Counted from the stretch's first letter, positions 11,039 to 24,893 are shown. The stretch: DNA of 64,000 bases from Tetradesmus obliquus (GCA_030272155.1 CP126194.1:4145501-4209500), one strand, 5' to 3'. Translations and numbers: made by a program. The notes: generated by a model from the sequence alone, not told the origin.

Positions 11039-12260
11039 GATCGTGGTGAGCTGGTGTGATTCGTCTAGTAAGAGTCTGTCATCATGGTGCCGCTGAAATG
11101 CAGGCTTGTGGCGGCCTCACCAGGTCCAAGCTCTGTCTGCTTGCTAGTGACGGAGACAACTGCTGCTGTTAGCCCCCTTCAAGCTATTCTAAACGTTTGA
11201 AAACAATATTTGCGCTGCAGTGGAGAGGATCAGCGGGCGCAGCTAGGGGAAAAAGTCTGTTGCAGCATTTCCAAGCAGCTGCTGGCATGACACGGCTGTT
11301 ATACCTGATCAGACCCGTTGCTATCGCCTAGCGTGCGCTGCAGCCGGGCTCATTCACCAGACATCGCCGTACGACACGTTATAACATTTGGTCCTTTATA
11401 CACCGTTCGATTTCCTTGTCAACTACTGCATGCATCCCAACAATGATGCCTAATAAAGTAATCAAAAGCGTATGAAGTGTCATGCGTGCTACGACCCTGC
11501 GTGTAACCAGCACAACAATGGCACCTGCACCTGTTCCTGCTTTTTGGTCATGACAGGCATGTCTGCAGCTCATGGCTGCTTGCTTGCCTCCAGCAAAGCG
11601 TTCGTGATACGGATATCAAAGCAATTTTCGTAATGTGGCTGCTTAACAATGGCTGGGCGCCTGTCTGGCACCTGCGCCAGCAAGCTCCAAGCCTGCTGCA
11701 CTGCTGCAGCTGGCCGCAGTCCGCAGCCTGGAGGACCCCCGCAGCATGACAAACCAGTACAGCTACCTAGCCAGCTGCGCGCAGACGGAGAGTCATGGCA
11801 TGCACAGCTACGATAAGATGTCGTAAACCTTCCCTTTCCTCTATTTTGACAGCGTTGAAGTTCAAGGGCCCTTTTCACCAACAGAAAACATGTACTGCTT
11901 GTTCGGCACTGCCATTGACGCGTGCCTAAGCCCAGCACTTGTATTTTAACAAAACAACTCACAGCAGCATATGCTCAGCATCGCTGGTCAAATGACATTC
12001 CGAGCATTATTCTAGCTGCCTGCAGGTGCCACCTGCAGTGACTGCCGCTGTTCAACTGCTCACAATGTTACTGATACTAAATAATCAAGTTGCCTCAACA
12101 TCCTCAACACCTACTCAACGCACAGCTGTTGCTGCAGCAAAACACAGAACATGTACAAGAAGTAACCTCTTGCCCATCAAGCCACCAGCCACCCTCCTCA
12201 CATTCAAACTCTGAGCAATGTGCTTCGCCTGAACACACCGACAACGCCGCCTATTCATGG
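11039..12260. other. Intergenic or 5' region of the kinase gene
   Basis: No convincing complete frame. A minus-strand frame at 11570-11962 ends in a plausible helical stretch (QQAWSLLAQVPDRRPAIVKQ), but without partner exons I could join. The stretch must contain the promoter of the leftward kinase gene and the 3' flank of the leftward giant gene. Confidence 0.35.
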
Positions 12261-15200
12261 CTACGCACGCCTACTGCTGCGCACAACCGCCACCGCCTGC
12301 GGCATGACACTATGCAGCTTGCCCGCTGATGCAGCAACCAGCTGCAAAGCCAGCCGCTCCTCAATGCACGCAGCAACAGCAGCCAGCAGCACCAGGCACT
12401 GCTCCACAGGCACCTCTGCAGCAAACAGCGCTGCAGACACACCGGCCAGCAGTGCAGCACCCCAGGGCTTAGCAGCCGACACAGAACCCTCAGCAGCCGC
12501 CACGGCTGCAGCTGCTGCTGTGACAGCATCGCCCACAAGCTGCGCTGTCACAATGTGGCACATCTGGATCTGGCCTTCGGTGCTGCCAGACAGGATTGCG
12601 TGGTGCCTGCCTGTTGCAAGATGAGCCATGTGGCTGCGGCGGTAGCTGCCACATGCTGCTACAGCTAGGTCAATGCAGCTGCTGACCTGTCCTGCTGCTG
12701 CCAGCGCTGCCAGCAGCGCTGGCAGTGCAGCTGGCAGCACAGCAGCAGCAGCAGCGCCCTCACCACCGCTGGCCAGTGCAGCAGTGCAGCAGTCGGCTGC
12801 CAGTGCCAGCAGCTGCCCCTGCTGCTCCATACTGATCACCAGCACCAGCTGAGAACCATCACCACCTGCTGTCACTGCCCCTGCTCCTCCCATCACACTA
12901 CTAGCAGTCACTGGCTGAGGCTCATCATTGCACAGTGCACTGACTCCCAGCAGCTGCATAAGAAAGTCAGCAGCTTCAACTGCATGGCCCCTTGCTACTG
13001 CTCCCTTCATCAAACCCTCCACATGTCCCATCGCCGCCTTTGCCGCCGCCTCATACTGCTGCATGTACTGCTGCTGCTGCCTGGCTGCTGCTGCTGCTGC
13101 TGCTGCTGCCCTGCTGGCATCATTGCCAGCAGCAAAGGTAGAGCTGCTCCTGTACCGCGGCCCTGCTGACTCAGCATCACCAAACACATCCAAGTCCCTA
13201 AACAGCGCATCAAAACCCCAAGCATCAAACTCCCCACCTGACCCGGCCTCCTGAAGACCCAGCCAGCCAGGCAGGTCCTCCTCACTGCTGCTGCTGCTGC
13301 TCACTGCTGCCGAGTCAGCAGCCACATCAGCAGCCAGTGTGCCGTAGTGTGCCAGCAGCTGCTGCAGGGCCTCATCTAGCACCACTGCAGTGTCACCAGG
13401 CGTCAGCTGCACACCCCGCTGCTGCAGCAGCAGCACCAGGAACGCTAGCGCTGGGTGCCTGTTGCGCTTGCACACACGCGCCAGCAGCGGCTGCAGCAGC
13501 GCAGCGCTGCTGCTGCTGCTGCTGCTGCTGCGCTGCAGTGCTGCTGCCACTGCCAGAGCCCTGAGCCCTGCCTCCCAACCATCTTGGCTGTTCACAAACC
13601 CGAGCAGCAGCTGCAGGGCAACTTCGGACTTAACCCCTGCCAGCAAGTCAGTGACAATGGCCTGCCATGCTGCCGCTGCTCCCTCAGGCGTCCTGGTGTC
13701 CGCACTGCTGCTGCTGCTGCTGCCGGCTGTGCTGACTGTACCGCCCATCACAGCCTCCCAAAGGCTGTTAATAACACGCTGACTCAGCTGCATTGACACT
13801 GCCCAGGGGTCCACACCCTCTGCAGCCACCAGTGCTGCATCAAGATCTGCTTCCCTAGCACCTGCCACTGCGCTGCTGCTGCTGCTGTCTGCCTGTGCAA
13901 GCAGCTCAGCAGCACGCAGCAGCGCTGCCAGCGGGCCAGATGCTGCTGAGCTGGACAGTGCAGCTGTCAGGGCGAGGTTGACTGCTGTGAAGTCTCCTGA
14001 CAGTGTCTTGGGCAGAGCAGGGTGCTTGGAGTGCAGCACTGCATTGAGAGCCAGCAGGGGCCAGGGGGAGGTGCTGCTGCTGCTGCTGCTGCTGGTGCTA
14101 TGCTGCAGCAGCAGGGGTACAATCTGCAAGTGACGATGCAGCGGCAGCAGGCAAGGACAGCAAGACAGAGAGATGTCAGGAGTTTTGTGAGCGCATGAGC
14201 AGCCAGCGGTAACATGTAAGCAGTACCTTGCCCGTGCTCCTATTACCTTTTGCAAAGAGCATACAGAACTTTGACTAGCGGCATGGCAAGCCACCAACAG
14301 CATAGCAGCATGACAACTTGGCTTGAAGCCGCTTGCCTTACCTGCATAACTGCCTCATCAAGCGGTATGTGTGCAGACTGGCTCCTGATCTTCCTCACAA
14401 CCTCATCAGGGTCCAAGGCAAGGCTGCCCAAAGCCCCAAACCCTGATCCAATCCCAAACCCTGCACCCTGGCCAGATGCTGCTGCTGCTGCTGAGGCGCC
14501 TGCTGCCATCGCTGAACCAGCATAGCCAAATGCAGGTGCTGCTGCTGCTGCTGGCTCCATGGATGGAGCTTGAGGTGCCTTGGTCCTACCACCCATTGCC
14601 GACCTGTGGCCGCCAGTGCTGCTGCTGCTGGTGCTGCTGCCGGGTGCTGGCATGCATTCGGCTGCTGCAGCTGCTGCTGGTGCAGCATCGCGGATGGTCG
14701 GGGTGCGGGGGCTGTCAGGTGGAGAGACACCTCCATCACCCTGCTTCACACCAGCCGCAGCAGCACCAGCTGCAGCTGCTGCTGCTGTCCCTTCCTTGGT
14801 GCTGCATGCTGCCTCGCTGCCAGACACAGCCAGTGCACCAGCTGTCAATGCAGCAGCACCCCACACCAAACCGACTAGCGCTCCTGCAGCACCATACCCA
14901 GCTGCCAGTGCTGCTGTTGCTGCTGTGGATGCCACAGACAGTGAGACAGCCGCTATCACCTCCAGTGCGTTCTCAGTGACATCAAATGCGCCGCTGTTGT
15001 CACTTTCGTCATCGTCGCTGCTGCTGTCACCGGCGTCTGCTGCTGTCACCCGCACAGGGTGGCTGGTGACACCACCTGCTGCTGCTGCTGCTGCTGCTTT
15101 GGCAGTGCTCGCTGCACCTCTAGCAGCTGCTATGGCAGCAGGATCTGCAAAGCGCAGTTCACCATCCGAAGCCCCTGTTGATGATGCAATGAGCACAGGC

Positions 15201-16724
15201 AGTGCAACACCTTGCTGTGCTGCCACTGCCTTCAGCTGCTGCACAAGCTGTGCCTCCTCAGCATCACTCAGCCCACCTGCTACAGCCATCTGCTGCAGCA
15301 GGGGCAGCCATAACTCCGCACCCTTGCCAAACCCTGCTGCTGCTGCATTCGGCAGCTGCGCAAGCAGCTGCAGCAGCTCCTGGCTGCTGCTGCTGCTGCT
15401 GCCGCTGCCAGCCTGGCCCAATGCGCGTGCTACAGCCGCAGCCAGCGCAGCAGCAGCATCGCCTGGCAGCAGCTCCCGGCTATAGCACAGCACTGCTGCC
15501 AGGTCAGGCAGCGGCAGCAGCAGCTGAGCGCCTAATGGTGATGCGTGCAGTGCCCGCATTCCCCTGAAGGTGCCAAGCACTGCCACTACTGCTGCCAGCA
15601 GCTGCTGCTGCCGCTGCCGCTTCTCTAGCTCGAGTCCAACCCTGGCCTCTTGGTATGCTGCACTTGTGCTGTCTGTGGAGACAATGTCGAGTGCAGCTGC
15701 CAGCAGCCTTGCATATGCTGCTAGTGGCAGGGCTTTTCCAGGCTTCAGGGTATTGCAGAGCAGCGCCAATGCTGCCACAGCCTGGGGAGTGTTGCCACTG
15801 TTTAGGCCTGACTGCCTGACGAGAGTAATCCACTGCTCAGATGACACACGCGGCTGCAGCAGGAGTGTCAGGTACAGCTGGGGCAGTAAAGCTGTCTGGT
15901 ACAGCTGCCCTGCTAATGCATCAACCAGCACAAATGTGCTGCTGCTGCTGCTGCTGCTATTGTAGTGCTGCAAGATTGCAGGTGCCACTGCACCAACCAC
16001 CAGCAGCTGCGTGGCAGCAGCAGCAGCAGCCTGCTGATCATCTCTGTCAGCATTGGTGCTGCTGCTGCTGCTCTTGCCGGGCGCGCGGCGGCGTGACAGC
16101 TCGATTACAAGCTGTGCAGCTGCACTCGCTGCCAGTGGCACACCACGGAACGTTGGCGCTGCTGCTGCTGCTGTGGCAGTGGCAGTGGCAGTGTGCTCTC
16201 CAGTCAGCATCAGATGCAGCAGCTGACCTACTGCCTGCTCAGCCCGGCTAGCAGGCCCAATGCAGTCAGCTGCAGCCATCAGTACTTCAGCATACAGCGC
16301 AGGGCCATTCACATTCACATGCAGCTGCAGCTGAGCCGCCTCCACCACACTGCGCAGCAGCTGCAGCACACCAGCCTCCCCAGCTGCTGCTGCCGCTGCA
16401 GTGGCATGCAGGCCCTCAGCCCATGTTGCTGCTGGCACCATGTCAGATGTCTGCACCAGCAGCTGAGCTGCCAGCTCAGTTGGCAGCAGCAGCTGCGGCA
16501 GCGCAACAAGCAGTGCAGCAGCTGCATCTTCAATGCAGTCGACTGCAAAGGTGTCTGTGGCACTGCTGAGCATCTGTGCTACTGCTGTCCTGGCAGTGCT
16601 CATGCAGGGGATCTGATCGTACTGCTCTGCTGCTGTGCGCAGCTGCTGTAGAGCCCACACAAATGCGCTATCCCCTGCATCTGCAGTTGCTGCTGTCAGC
16701 AGGCTGTTCTGTGCGCGCTCCGCA

Positions 16725-16774
<50 letters not shown>

Positions 16775-19700
16775 TGCAGATGCTGCACCCCACAATAGTG
16801 CATTTTGAGCCCTTTGAGCATGGCTGGCTCTGTCACCTGACTCTGTCACACCTGCCTTGACTGGCTGGCTGCTGCTGCTGCTGCTGTTGGCAGTGCCAGT
16901 TGCTGCAGCCCAACGCAGCGCCGCTGTTGCCTTGCCAGCATGAGCAGCAGCACCTGACGCTGCAGCTGCCCCTGTCCCTGCAGCGCTGCGCAGAGCAGCG
17001 CTGGCAGCAGCAGCATGGCTGCTTGCACTGCTGCCTGCTGCAGCCTGCAGGAGTGCTGCTTCTGCATTGCCAGCATGGCTGCTGCTGCTGCTGCTGCTGC
17101 TGCTGCCGCTGCTGGCACCGCTGGCTCCTGTGCTTGCTGCACGCAGCAGCACCTTCTTGGCCTTGTTCATGTGAATGCCGCCCGCTGCTCCAGCCCTGCT
17201 GTGGCTCTCCAGTGAAGCAGCTGCAGCTGATGCCACCTGTCCTCCAGTTGCTGCTGCTGCTGCTGCTGCTGCCAGCATGTTAGTGAGGCTGTGTGCTACG
17301 CCAGTGCCCTTGTCGAATCCCCACATGGCACAACTGGCGGTCAGCAGCGATGAAGTGATGAGCTGCTTGCAGCTGACACCTTGCCAGCCCTGCTGCTCTG
17401 ACCAGGCATCTGCAGGACACAGCCTTCCACTGGCTTTGGCACTCCCCCTGCTGCTGCTGCTGCTGCTGTCAGTGTCCCAGGGCAGGGCAGCTGCCACTGC
17501 TGCCATCAGCTTTTGCATTGCTGCTCCAGGCAGCAGCTCGTGCAGGTATGCCAGCACCTCTGACAGCTGCTTAGCAGCAGTAGCCACCGCAGCCGGCACT
17601 GCCGCACCGGTCGGCACCGCTACTGCTGCCACTGCTGCCTCCATCGCTGCCATTGCTGCTGCTGTGTCTGGCCCTGCATTTGCCCCATAGCCGCGGGCTT
17701 TCGGGTGCCCGAAAACATAAACCACGGCCTGCGGCAGGGTTTTTCCCAGGGTTGGCGCAAGTGTCACTAACGCCTCAAGCGCCTGCTGCAGAGACAGCGC
17801 CTTCTCTGTCTGGTACAGGCGCTGCAGCAGCTGCACCAGCTGCAGGTTGATGCAGGTTGTAGCTGGCACATCTGCGCTGCTGCTGCTGGGGTAGGCGCCG
17901 CCAGGGCTGCTGCTCTTAGTGAAGTGCACACCGCAGGTGAGCAGTCCCTGCGCCTGCAGCTGCTGCAGCAGTGCTGGCAGGTACCCGGCCAAGCTGTCTT
18001 TCCCTGTTGCCGACACATAGCCATTGACCCTGCTGCTGCTGCTGCTGGCAGCCAACTGCAGGGCAGGCAGCACTGCAGCGCCGCCGGCAGCAGCAGCAAC
18101 ACCAGCACTCACTGCAACAGCAAGCTGGCCATACAACTCACTGCCCTTGCCAGCTGTGGCTGCTGCTGCTGCAGGCAACGCAGCGAGCAGCTCTGCTGCA
18201 TGGCCTTGCCAGCCTGGCGAGGCTGCTGCTGCTGCTGTCTTGCCAGCTGCTTTGACCAGGAAGCTCTCACCAAACTCCGGAAAGCTCCGGCCGACAGCCT
18301 CTGCCAAGTTGTTACTAACGCTATCCGGCGTCAGCACCCCCAGCAGACACAGCACGCGTGCCAGCTGGCCAGCCCAGCTGCTGCTGCTGCTGCTGCTGGC
18401 ATGTGCTGCTTCAGCAGCAGGAGCCAGCCCCCGCATCAAACCCAGCACATGCAGCACAGCAGCAATGTAAGGGTTGGGTGCATCGCCCGGCAGCCCCCAC
18501 ACTCCGCTGCTGCTGCTGCTGGCACTGGCAGTTGACATGAAGCAGTTGCCTGCCTTCAAAGCAGGCTGCAGGTCTGCCAGCAGGCCTGCAAAGTCTGCAA
18601 TGCTAGCTTGCTTGTACTGCGCAAGCAGCGCCCTCAGCGCCCCAGCCACCTCCTCAAACCCATGCCAGTCAACCAGGCACAGCAGCAGCATCCCCCGGTG
18701 CCTACCCATCCAACTGCCGCTAGTTACACCCTTGCTGCTGCCGACAGCCTTGCTGCTGCTTGCGTCTGATTCAAGCAGCAGCTGCAGCGCAGTTTGCAGC
18801 GGCATCCGCTGCAGTATGGCGCCCGCTTCTGCGGGAGACCAGGTGCGCTTGGCTGCCAGGATGGACAGCTGCTGTGCTACTGCTGCTGCTGCTGAGGGAC
18901 ATGAGGGGTGCCAGGCGATGAGGCGGGACAGCAGTTGCTTGAGCAGGGAGGAGATGTGGGCGGGGTCCTGCAGGGAGGCGACGGCAAGGATAGACAGCGG
19001 CAGCAGAGAGGGGTGTTAGCCGTGGTTGTGCGTGGGTTAGGGTGCGCGCATTGGTGAGGCATGTGCTGACAAATGAAATGGTGGCAACGGCCCCAGTTGA
19101 GTACAGGAAGGCAAGCCCGGACCCATTCCATAGTGCCCCATGCATCAAGAAAAACACATGCATGATGTGTCACAGCTGTCCTTACCAGACAATACATCGG
19201 TGCATCAGCGCCAAGCCCTCACCTGCAATGCATCCATAGGATAGCTGCCCGCAGGCACCGCAGCAGGAATGCCTTCAACCAGGTGCACCACCTGCCGCAC
19301 CAGCAGCTGATCAGCAGCAAAGCCCTCGACTGATGCTGCTGCTGCTGCTGCATCCTGAGGCTCCTCCACACCCCAGCGTGCAACTGCCGCAGCTGCTGCT
19401 GCCGTGTTGTCAGATGCAGCAGCAGCACTCTGGCCAAGCTGCCACACCACCTGGCCATCCAAGCCAGAGGAGGATGCATCCACACCTGCTGCTGCTGCTG
19501 CCGCCGCGGAGTGCTTGCGCTGCTGCAGTGTAGCTTCTGCTCTTGCCAGCGCAGCATCAGACACGCCACCCCCTAGCACATCCAGCGTCAGCTGTGCCAG
19601 GGGCAGAGGCAGCTGCGCCACCAGCACTGCCAGCATCTGCTGCAGCGCCGCATTGTCCCTGCCAGCCGCAGCAGCTGCAACGACCAACTCAAAGTGCCCC

Positions 19701-20053
19701 TGCGCACTCAGCACAACTGCACTATCGTCCCCACCGCCACTGCTGCTGCTGCTGGACATTGGCCATGCATTATTCCATGCATAGCCAGTGCTGTAACGCT
19801 TATCTTTCATCCCATTCCCTGCCTGCCAACCAACACTATCAGCAGCAATGCCAAGCCCTGCTGCCCCAGGTAGCCATGGCATGCGGTGCAAGCCCTGACA
19901 CACCTCATCTGCTGACACCAGAAATGCAGGCAGGCGATCAATCAGCAGCTGCGGCGCGGCAGCCGCCAGCAGCTGCACTGCTGTGGCAGCATCTGGCAGC
20001 TCTGCAATGCTGCTGTACAGCTTCAGCAGAGCCTTCTGCAGCCCTGCAAGTGG

Positions 20054-20085
<32 letters not shown>

Positions 20086-23000
20086 CAGTGCCAGCAGCAG
20101 GATCTGCAGCGCTGAATGCTGTTTGGGGCAGCAACCCAGCGGCCAGCCGAGCAAATGCATCAACTGGCAGCACTTCAACGAGTGCTGCAACATGGCAGGC
20201 AGCCGCTGTGGGTGGCAGCTGCTGCAGCACTGTCTCCACAAAGGCGCCAAGGCTGCCAGCAAATGCTGCAGGCGCTGCTGCTGCTGCTGACTCAACAGCA
20301 GTGGTTCCTGCCTGATCCCAGCCATCCCCAATGAAAGGCACACCTGGCACATAGCTGCTGCTGCTGCTGCTGCCAGCTGCTGGCTTGAAGTGCCCCTGCA
20401 GCTCCTGTCTAACATCCCCCAGTGCAAAGTGGGCACACACAACAGCCCAAGCTGCCTCCAACTTCTGCCAGCCACTGCTGCTGCTGCCAGATGTCATGCT
20501 GCCGGCAGCTGCCTTCCGCACACCCCACAGGGTGCCCTCTGTCTTCTGCTGCACCTCTGCTGCTTCGCCAGCCAATGCAGCTGCCAGCTGCTGCCTTGTC
20601 CAACAGAAGGACCCAGCAGCAGGGCTGACGAAGGTAGCCCAAGCTGTTGACCAGGCTGGCATGGGCAGCACTGCCAGCAGTGCAGCAGCCTGTGCAGGGT
20701 CAGCGCGCTCAGCTAGGCTCATCAACATGCTGTAAACAGCACTGCTGAACAGCTGCTTGTTCCTGTTGACTTGCAGGTCCAGCAGCTGCTGTAGCTCCTG
20801 CTGCAGCTGCTCAGCTGGCAGTGCAGCTAGCACATCCACTGCAGCATGCAGCAGGATGTGCTGCTGTTCAGCGCCCGCCACATCACCCCAGCCACTGCTG
20901 CTGCTGCTGCTGCTGAGCTTGAAGACACTGCTGAAGCTGGCGTCAATCAGCTCAGCAAATGACATCACACGTAACGGACTGCTGCTGCCAGCCTCTAGCA
21001 GCAGCTGCAGCAGCTGCAGCTGCCGCGCCGCTGCCCTTGCACTGGTGCTACCGCCAGACCCTTCTGCTGCTGGCTGCAGCAGCAGCACCTGCTGCATGAT
21101 GATCAGCAGCAGGTGCTGCATTGGCTCCAAGCCCAGCAGCAGCACCCTCAGCACCGCCCGGGCTTGAGCAGCAGCGGCTGCAGCGCCCTGCGACAGCTGG
21201 CGCTGGTGCTGCTGGCGGCTCTGCTGTCCATCACCGCCTGATGCTGCATCTGAATCTGATGCATCTGCTACCTCAGGCAGCAAGGCATATGCCACACGGC
21301 TGATGATGTGAGCGATGTGGCTGCTGGTGATGCCAGACAGGCCACCCCAAGCGCTCGATGCCACACTGGACTCAAAAGTCGGCGCATGAACATCCAAGAT
21401 CCCTGCTGCCTCTGCTGCACCTGCTGCAGCTGGCTGCTGCAGCAGCGTGATCCTCCACACTTCAGACCAGCGCGCAGCGAGCTGCAGCTGCCTGCTGCTC
21501 AGCGCCGCCACAACCTCCGGCAGCAGCTGCGGCAGCAGCGCCTCTGGCAGAGCCGGCAGCCCTGCAAGGGCCAGCTGCGGCAGCAGCAGCCAGTGCAGCA
21601 GCAGGGCCTGCAGGACGCCTGCTGGCTGCATTGCCCCCAGGCTGGCGGTGAGATAAGGATCGCTTGGCTCGTTGAGGGGCAGCAGGTGCTTGGCGGCAGA
21701 CAGGAAAGAGGGTCTGCCACGCCTGCAGCACAGGGTGAGGAGGGAGACAGGCAGCAATTGTCGGTGCTAGTGTGATATGCCAATCGCATGCTGCAATGCA
21801 TTGTTTCAGAATGGGAAGGCGGCCCTGCCATGCCTGCAGCGCAGGATGAAGAAGCAGTGCAGGGTGGCAGAGAGCAGTTGTCGGTGCTGCTAGTGTGGTG
21901 TGCTGATCGCATGCTGCAATGCAGGGTGTTGAGCATGCATGTGTAGTGGCAGGATGGCGCTGCTGCAGCCAGTTTCGCGCTGGCATGGAAACACTATGGT
22001 GTGAAAAAAAGTACTCGCTGTACACATGTTGCCACAGCACAACCTGTTGCGGTGTCTTTCTGCCTGCCAGGCAGTGCTGCTAACCTATGATGCGGATGGT
22101 TGGGAAGCCAAGGTCTGAAACTAGTGCCTGAAGTAGGGGGCAACGCCAAAACTGTTCACATCCAACCAATGCTCAGCTGCCTACCTGTGATACACAGCCG
22201 CCAGTGCCACACCCATCTCCAGCAGGCCCAGCCTGTGCTGCACATCAGACAGCACATTGCCTAGCCATGCATCACCGCGGCTGCCGCCCTCGCCGCCACA
22301 CAGCAGCAGCAGCGTGCCCGCGCGCTGCGCAGGGCTCTGCTGCAGCAGCTCTGCTGCAGCCTTGTTGGTCGGCAGCAGCAGGAGCTGCGGCACACTGACA
22401 GGAGTCTGCGGTGTGAGGCCGGTGGTGTGCCTGAATCCTGCTGCTGCTGCCAGTGCCTGAGACAGCAGCTCAACCGCCCAGCAGATAGCTGATGTGGCAT
22501 AAGCCTGGCCATCCTGCTGTGCTGTGCCAGATCCGCTGCTGCTGCTGCCAGCGCTGCCATCAAAGGCGGTGCCTTCACTGGCTGCTGCTTGTGCCGCCGC
22601 CGTTGCTGCCATCTCCCAGGCACGTGGGTCAAAGGTGCCGTCCTGTGCCACCGCTGCTGCAGCATCAGCTGCAGTGAGCTCGCCGACAGCAGCCGCAGCA
22701 GTTGAGGCCTCGTCCATGGCAGCTGCTGCTGCTGCAGCTGCAGCCGCCTCCCAAGCATTAGGGCAGAAGTCATCTGCATAGGGGTGGTGTGGAACACGAC
22801 AGCAGGTGGTCAGATTGATGCTGGATGTGCACATTCAACATGAGTGACGCATGAGACACAGGCAGTGCGAGTTCTAGTGTTGACACCGACCAGAACACGC
22901 GCACGTGGCTGCACAACCTTCGTTACATGAACAAACCTGAGGGCGCTGCAGAGTCGCAACCTAAGCTGCCCACCTGTGGTGCCTGCACCGACTGCCTTGG

Positions 23001-24554
23001 CAGTGACCTTCAAAGGCTTTGCCAGGCTGCCAGCAGCAGCAGCCGCATAACCACCGCCCAAGGAACCCACACCAGAAGCTGCAGCCGCAGCTGCTGCAGC
23101 TGCCAGCAGGGCCCTTCCCAGGGGGAACCCTGCACTACCTGCTGCTTCTCCAGCACCACCTGCTGCTGCACCCGCAGCGCTGGCGCTGCTGCTGCCAGCT
23201 TCATGCAGCAAGGAAGCCATGAGCTGCTTGAACATACTGCGGGCTGCTGCACTGCCACCTGCTGCTGCTGTTGCTGTTGGGGAGGAGGCCTCACTTCCAG
23301 TGCCTCCAGCAGCAGCAGCAGCACCTGGCAGGTAGTCATCTGCCCAGGACTCAAGTGCCTGCTTGATGAGCAGCTCGGTAGGCTGGCTGGCCCTGCTGCT
23401 GCTGCTGCTGCTGCTGACACCCTGCTGGGAAGGGGTGGCTTCAGTGCCGCGTGCCGCAGCCACGGCAGCTGCCAGGCGCTGCGCGAGGTCTGCGAGAGCA
23501 GCCTTGATGCTCTGCTGCTGCTGGGATGTCAGTCGCTTGGTGGTGCTGGGGTTGGTGGGGTTGTTGGGGCTGTTGGGGGTGGCTGCTGCTGATGGCGACG
23601 GGTCCAAGGAGGGGTCAGGTGAGGTGGGTGCCAGGAGGGAGGCCAGGCTGGCCAGGGAACCTTCCAAGGAGCTGAAAGTCACAAGAACAGCGTCAGCAAA
23701 TGGTTGAGCAAAGGGTAAGGACACCATATGGGATGCTGAGATGCAGGGCACATGGCTGTTGCGGTCAAGCTTGCAAGTGGGCATTGTTGTTGCATGCCTG
23801 CAGGTGGAACTGCCCGCAGATGGGGACAAATGTATCCATGCAGTGTACCTTAGCGTTGCGAATGGGCAGCATTGCACGGAACCAGCTTCAAGCCGTTACA
23901 CGTTACAGTACACGGTAGCTGAAATAGACATTATGTCCTAAAGTAGGCAGTGTCGCCTTACCTGAACTGATCCTCGGAACCGTTGCCACCCAGACCATTG
24001 GAGGGCCTGTTCACGAAGCGAAACTTGCCAGCGCGACTGGAGATTGCATTTTTGACGACCTGCGAGCAGACAGGGTTGCCGATGTCCATGCAGCAGGTTC
24101 AAAGCGTGAACTCGTACCACGATCGACCAGGAAAACGATACATGCAATCCCGACCGCCATTTAATGCCAGTCAAACAAATTATATAAGGATTCAAATGTT
24201 AGTTTGAGCATACTATACATCCATGCAGCCAGAAAAGGTGGACCAACACAGTACTGCACTGTTAGCCCCCCCCCGATGCATGCTTCCCCTCACCGCTGCC
24301 GCGCTGAGAATGCTTGCCAGCACATTGTCGTCGATGGAAGCACTCTCGGATCCTCTGTTGGCGTCTTGAGATGCCAGTGACAACAGCCTGTGCCCGTTTG
24401 CTGGGCGGGCAACAGCAGGGGGAGGGGTAGCCGTGCGCAGCTTGCGTGAACCGCCACTGATGGCACGGATGGCAGGTTTGGCAGAGGTGTTGGCACGATT
24501 GGAGCGTCCAGGGGCGTGGGGCCGGCTGGCCAGGGGAAGCCCTGCGCTGATCAT
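12261..24554 (-). CDS. Giant Ala/Ser/Gln-rich helical protein of unknown function (~3,544 aa)
   Basis: Seven exons on the minus strand close in phase: 24554-24294, 24059-23962, 23671-22974, 22773-22185, 21722-19223, 18967-14342 and 14123-12261, giving 10,635 nt. All junctions are GT-AG. The N-terminus is the least repetitive part (KNAISSRAGKFRFVNRPSNG), followed by a Pro/Ser/Thr linker. Most of the rest is Ala/Leu-rich segments resembling amphipathic helix pairs (HEAT/ARM-like in feel), interrupted by poly-Ser, poly-Ala and poly-Gln tracts from AGC/GCA/CAG runs. WEAAAAAA and WEMAATAAA near 22.6-22.8 kb look like an internal repeat. I recognise no catalytic motif, membrane segment or named domain. 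It could be a scaffold or trafficking solenoid, but that is a guess. It is head-to-head with NUP58, 339 bp apart. The ATG was chosen because the upstream codon in the open frame is TTG. Confidence 0.7.
21825..21924 (-). repeat. Echo of the acceptor side of giant-gene exon 5
   Basis: The segment at 21714-21804, which includes the functional acceptor and first bases of exon 5 (exon start 21722), is repeated here with small indels. The copy includes the acceptor-like CTGCAG followed by GCATGGCAG and the shared tail GATCGCATGCTGCAATGC. It lies in intron 4. Confidence 0.75.
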
Positions 24555-24893
24555 GGTCAAGCTATCATGTTGATGGTATCTGCAAGGTGTAAAAGTGTCG
24601 TGTTCAAATCAATGCAAGCAGTTTGCATGCTTAAAATACCGTCCGGCGTGAGCATGCCCAGGAGGGAAGAACTGACATGTGACAAGTTAGCTTTTGAAGC
24701 CCTAGGTCCACTGCTTACTAAGTAGGCTTCAATTTTGCAGAAGGCGGGATCATGAACCTTTAATACCCCTGCAGCAGCCGTTCACGTCTTGTGCAACACA
24801 ACTGCTGTGGCGACAACATTTGAAGCAGGAAATTTTTCAATAAGGGAACAGCCGATCTCATGTAAACATCGTTGAACGATATTATCTGTCACC
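24555..24893. promoter_or_regulatory. Divergent promoter region, giant gene / NUP58
   Basis: The two start codons face away from each other across 339 bp. The NUP58 ATG sits in a good context (GTCACCATGG). A short inverted repeat ATCGTTGAACGAT lies at 24868-24880, close to the NUP58 start. No TATA box is evident. Shared regulation is an inference from geometry only. Confidence 0.45.

Noticed and set aside
14476-15485. Long plus-strand open frames opposite the giant gene, up to ~300 residues
   Set aside because: They are antisense readings of AGC/GCA/CAG repeats, giving Leu/Cys/Ala-rich nonsense. The minus-strand exons close in phase and have coherent splice sites.
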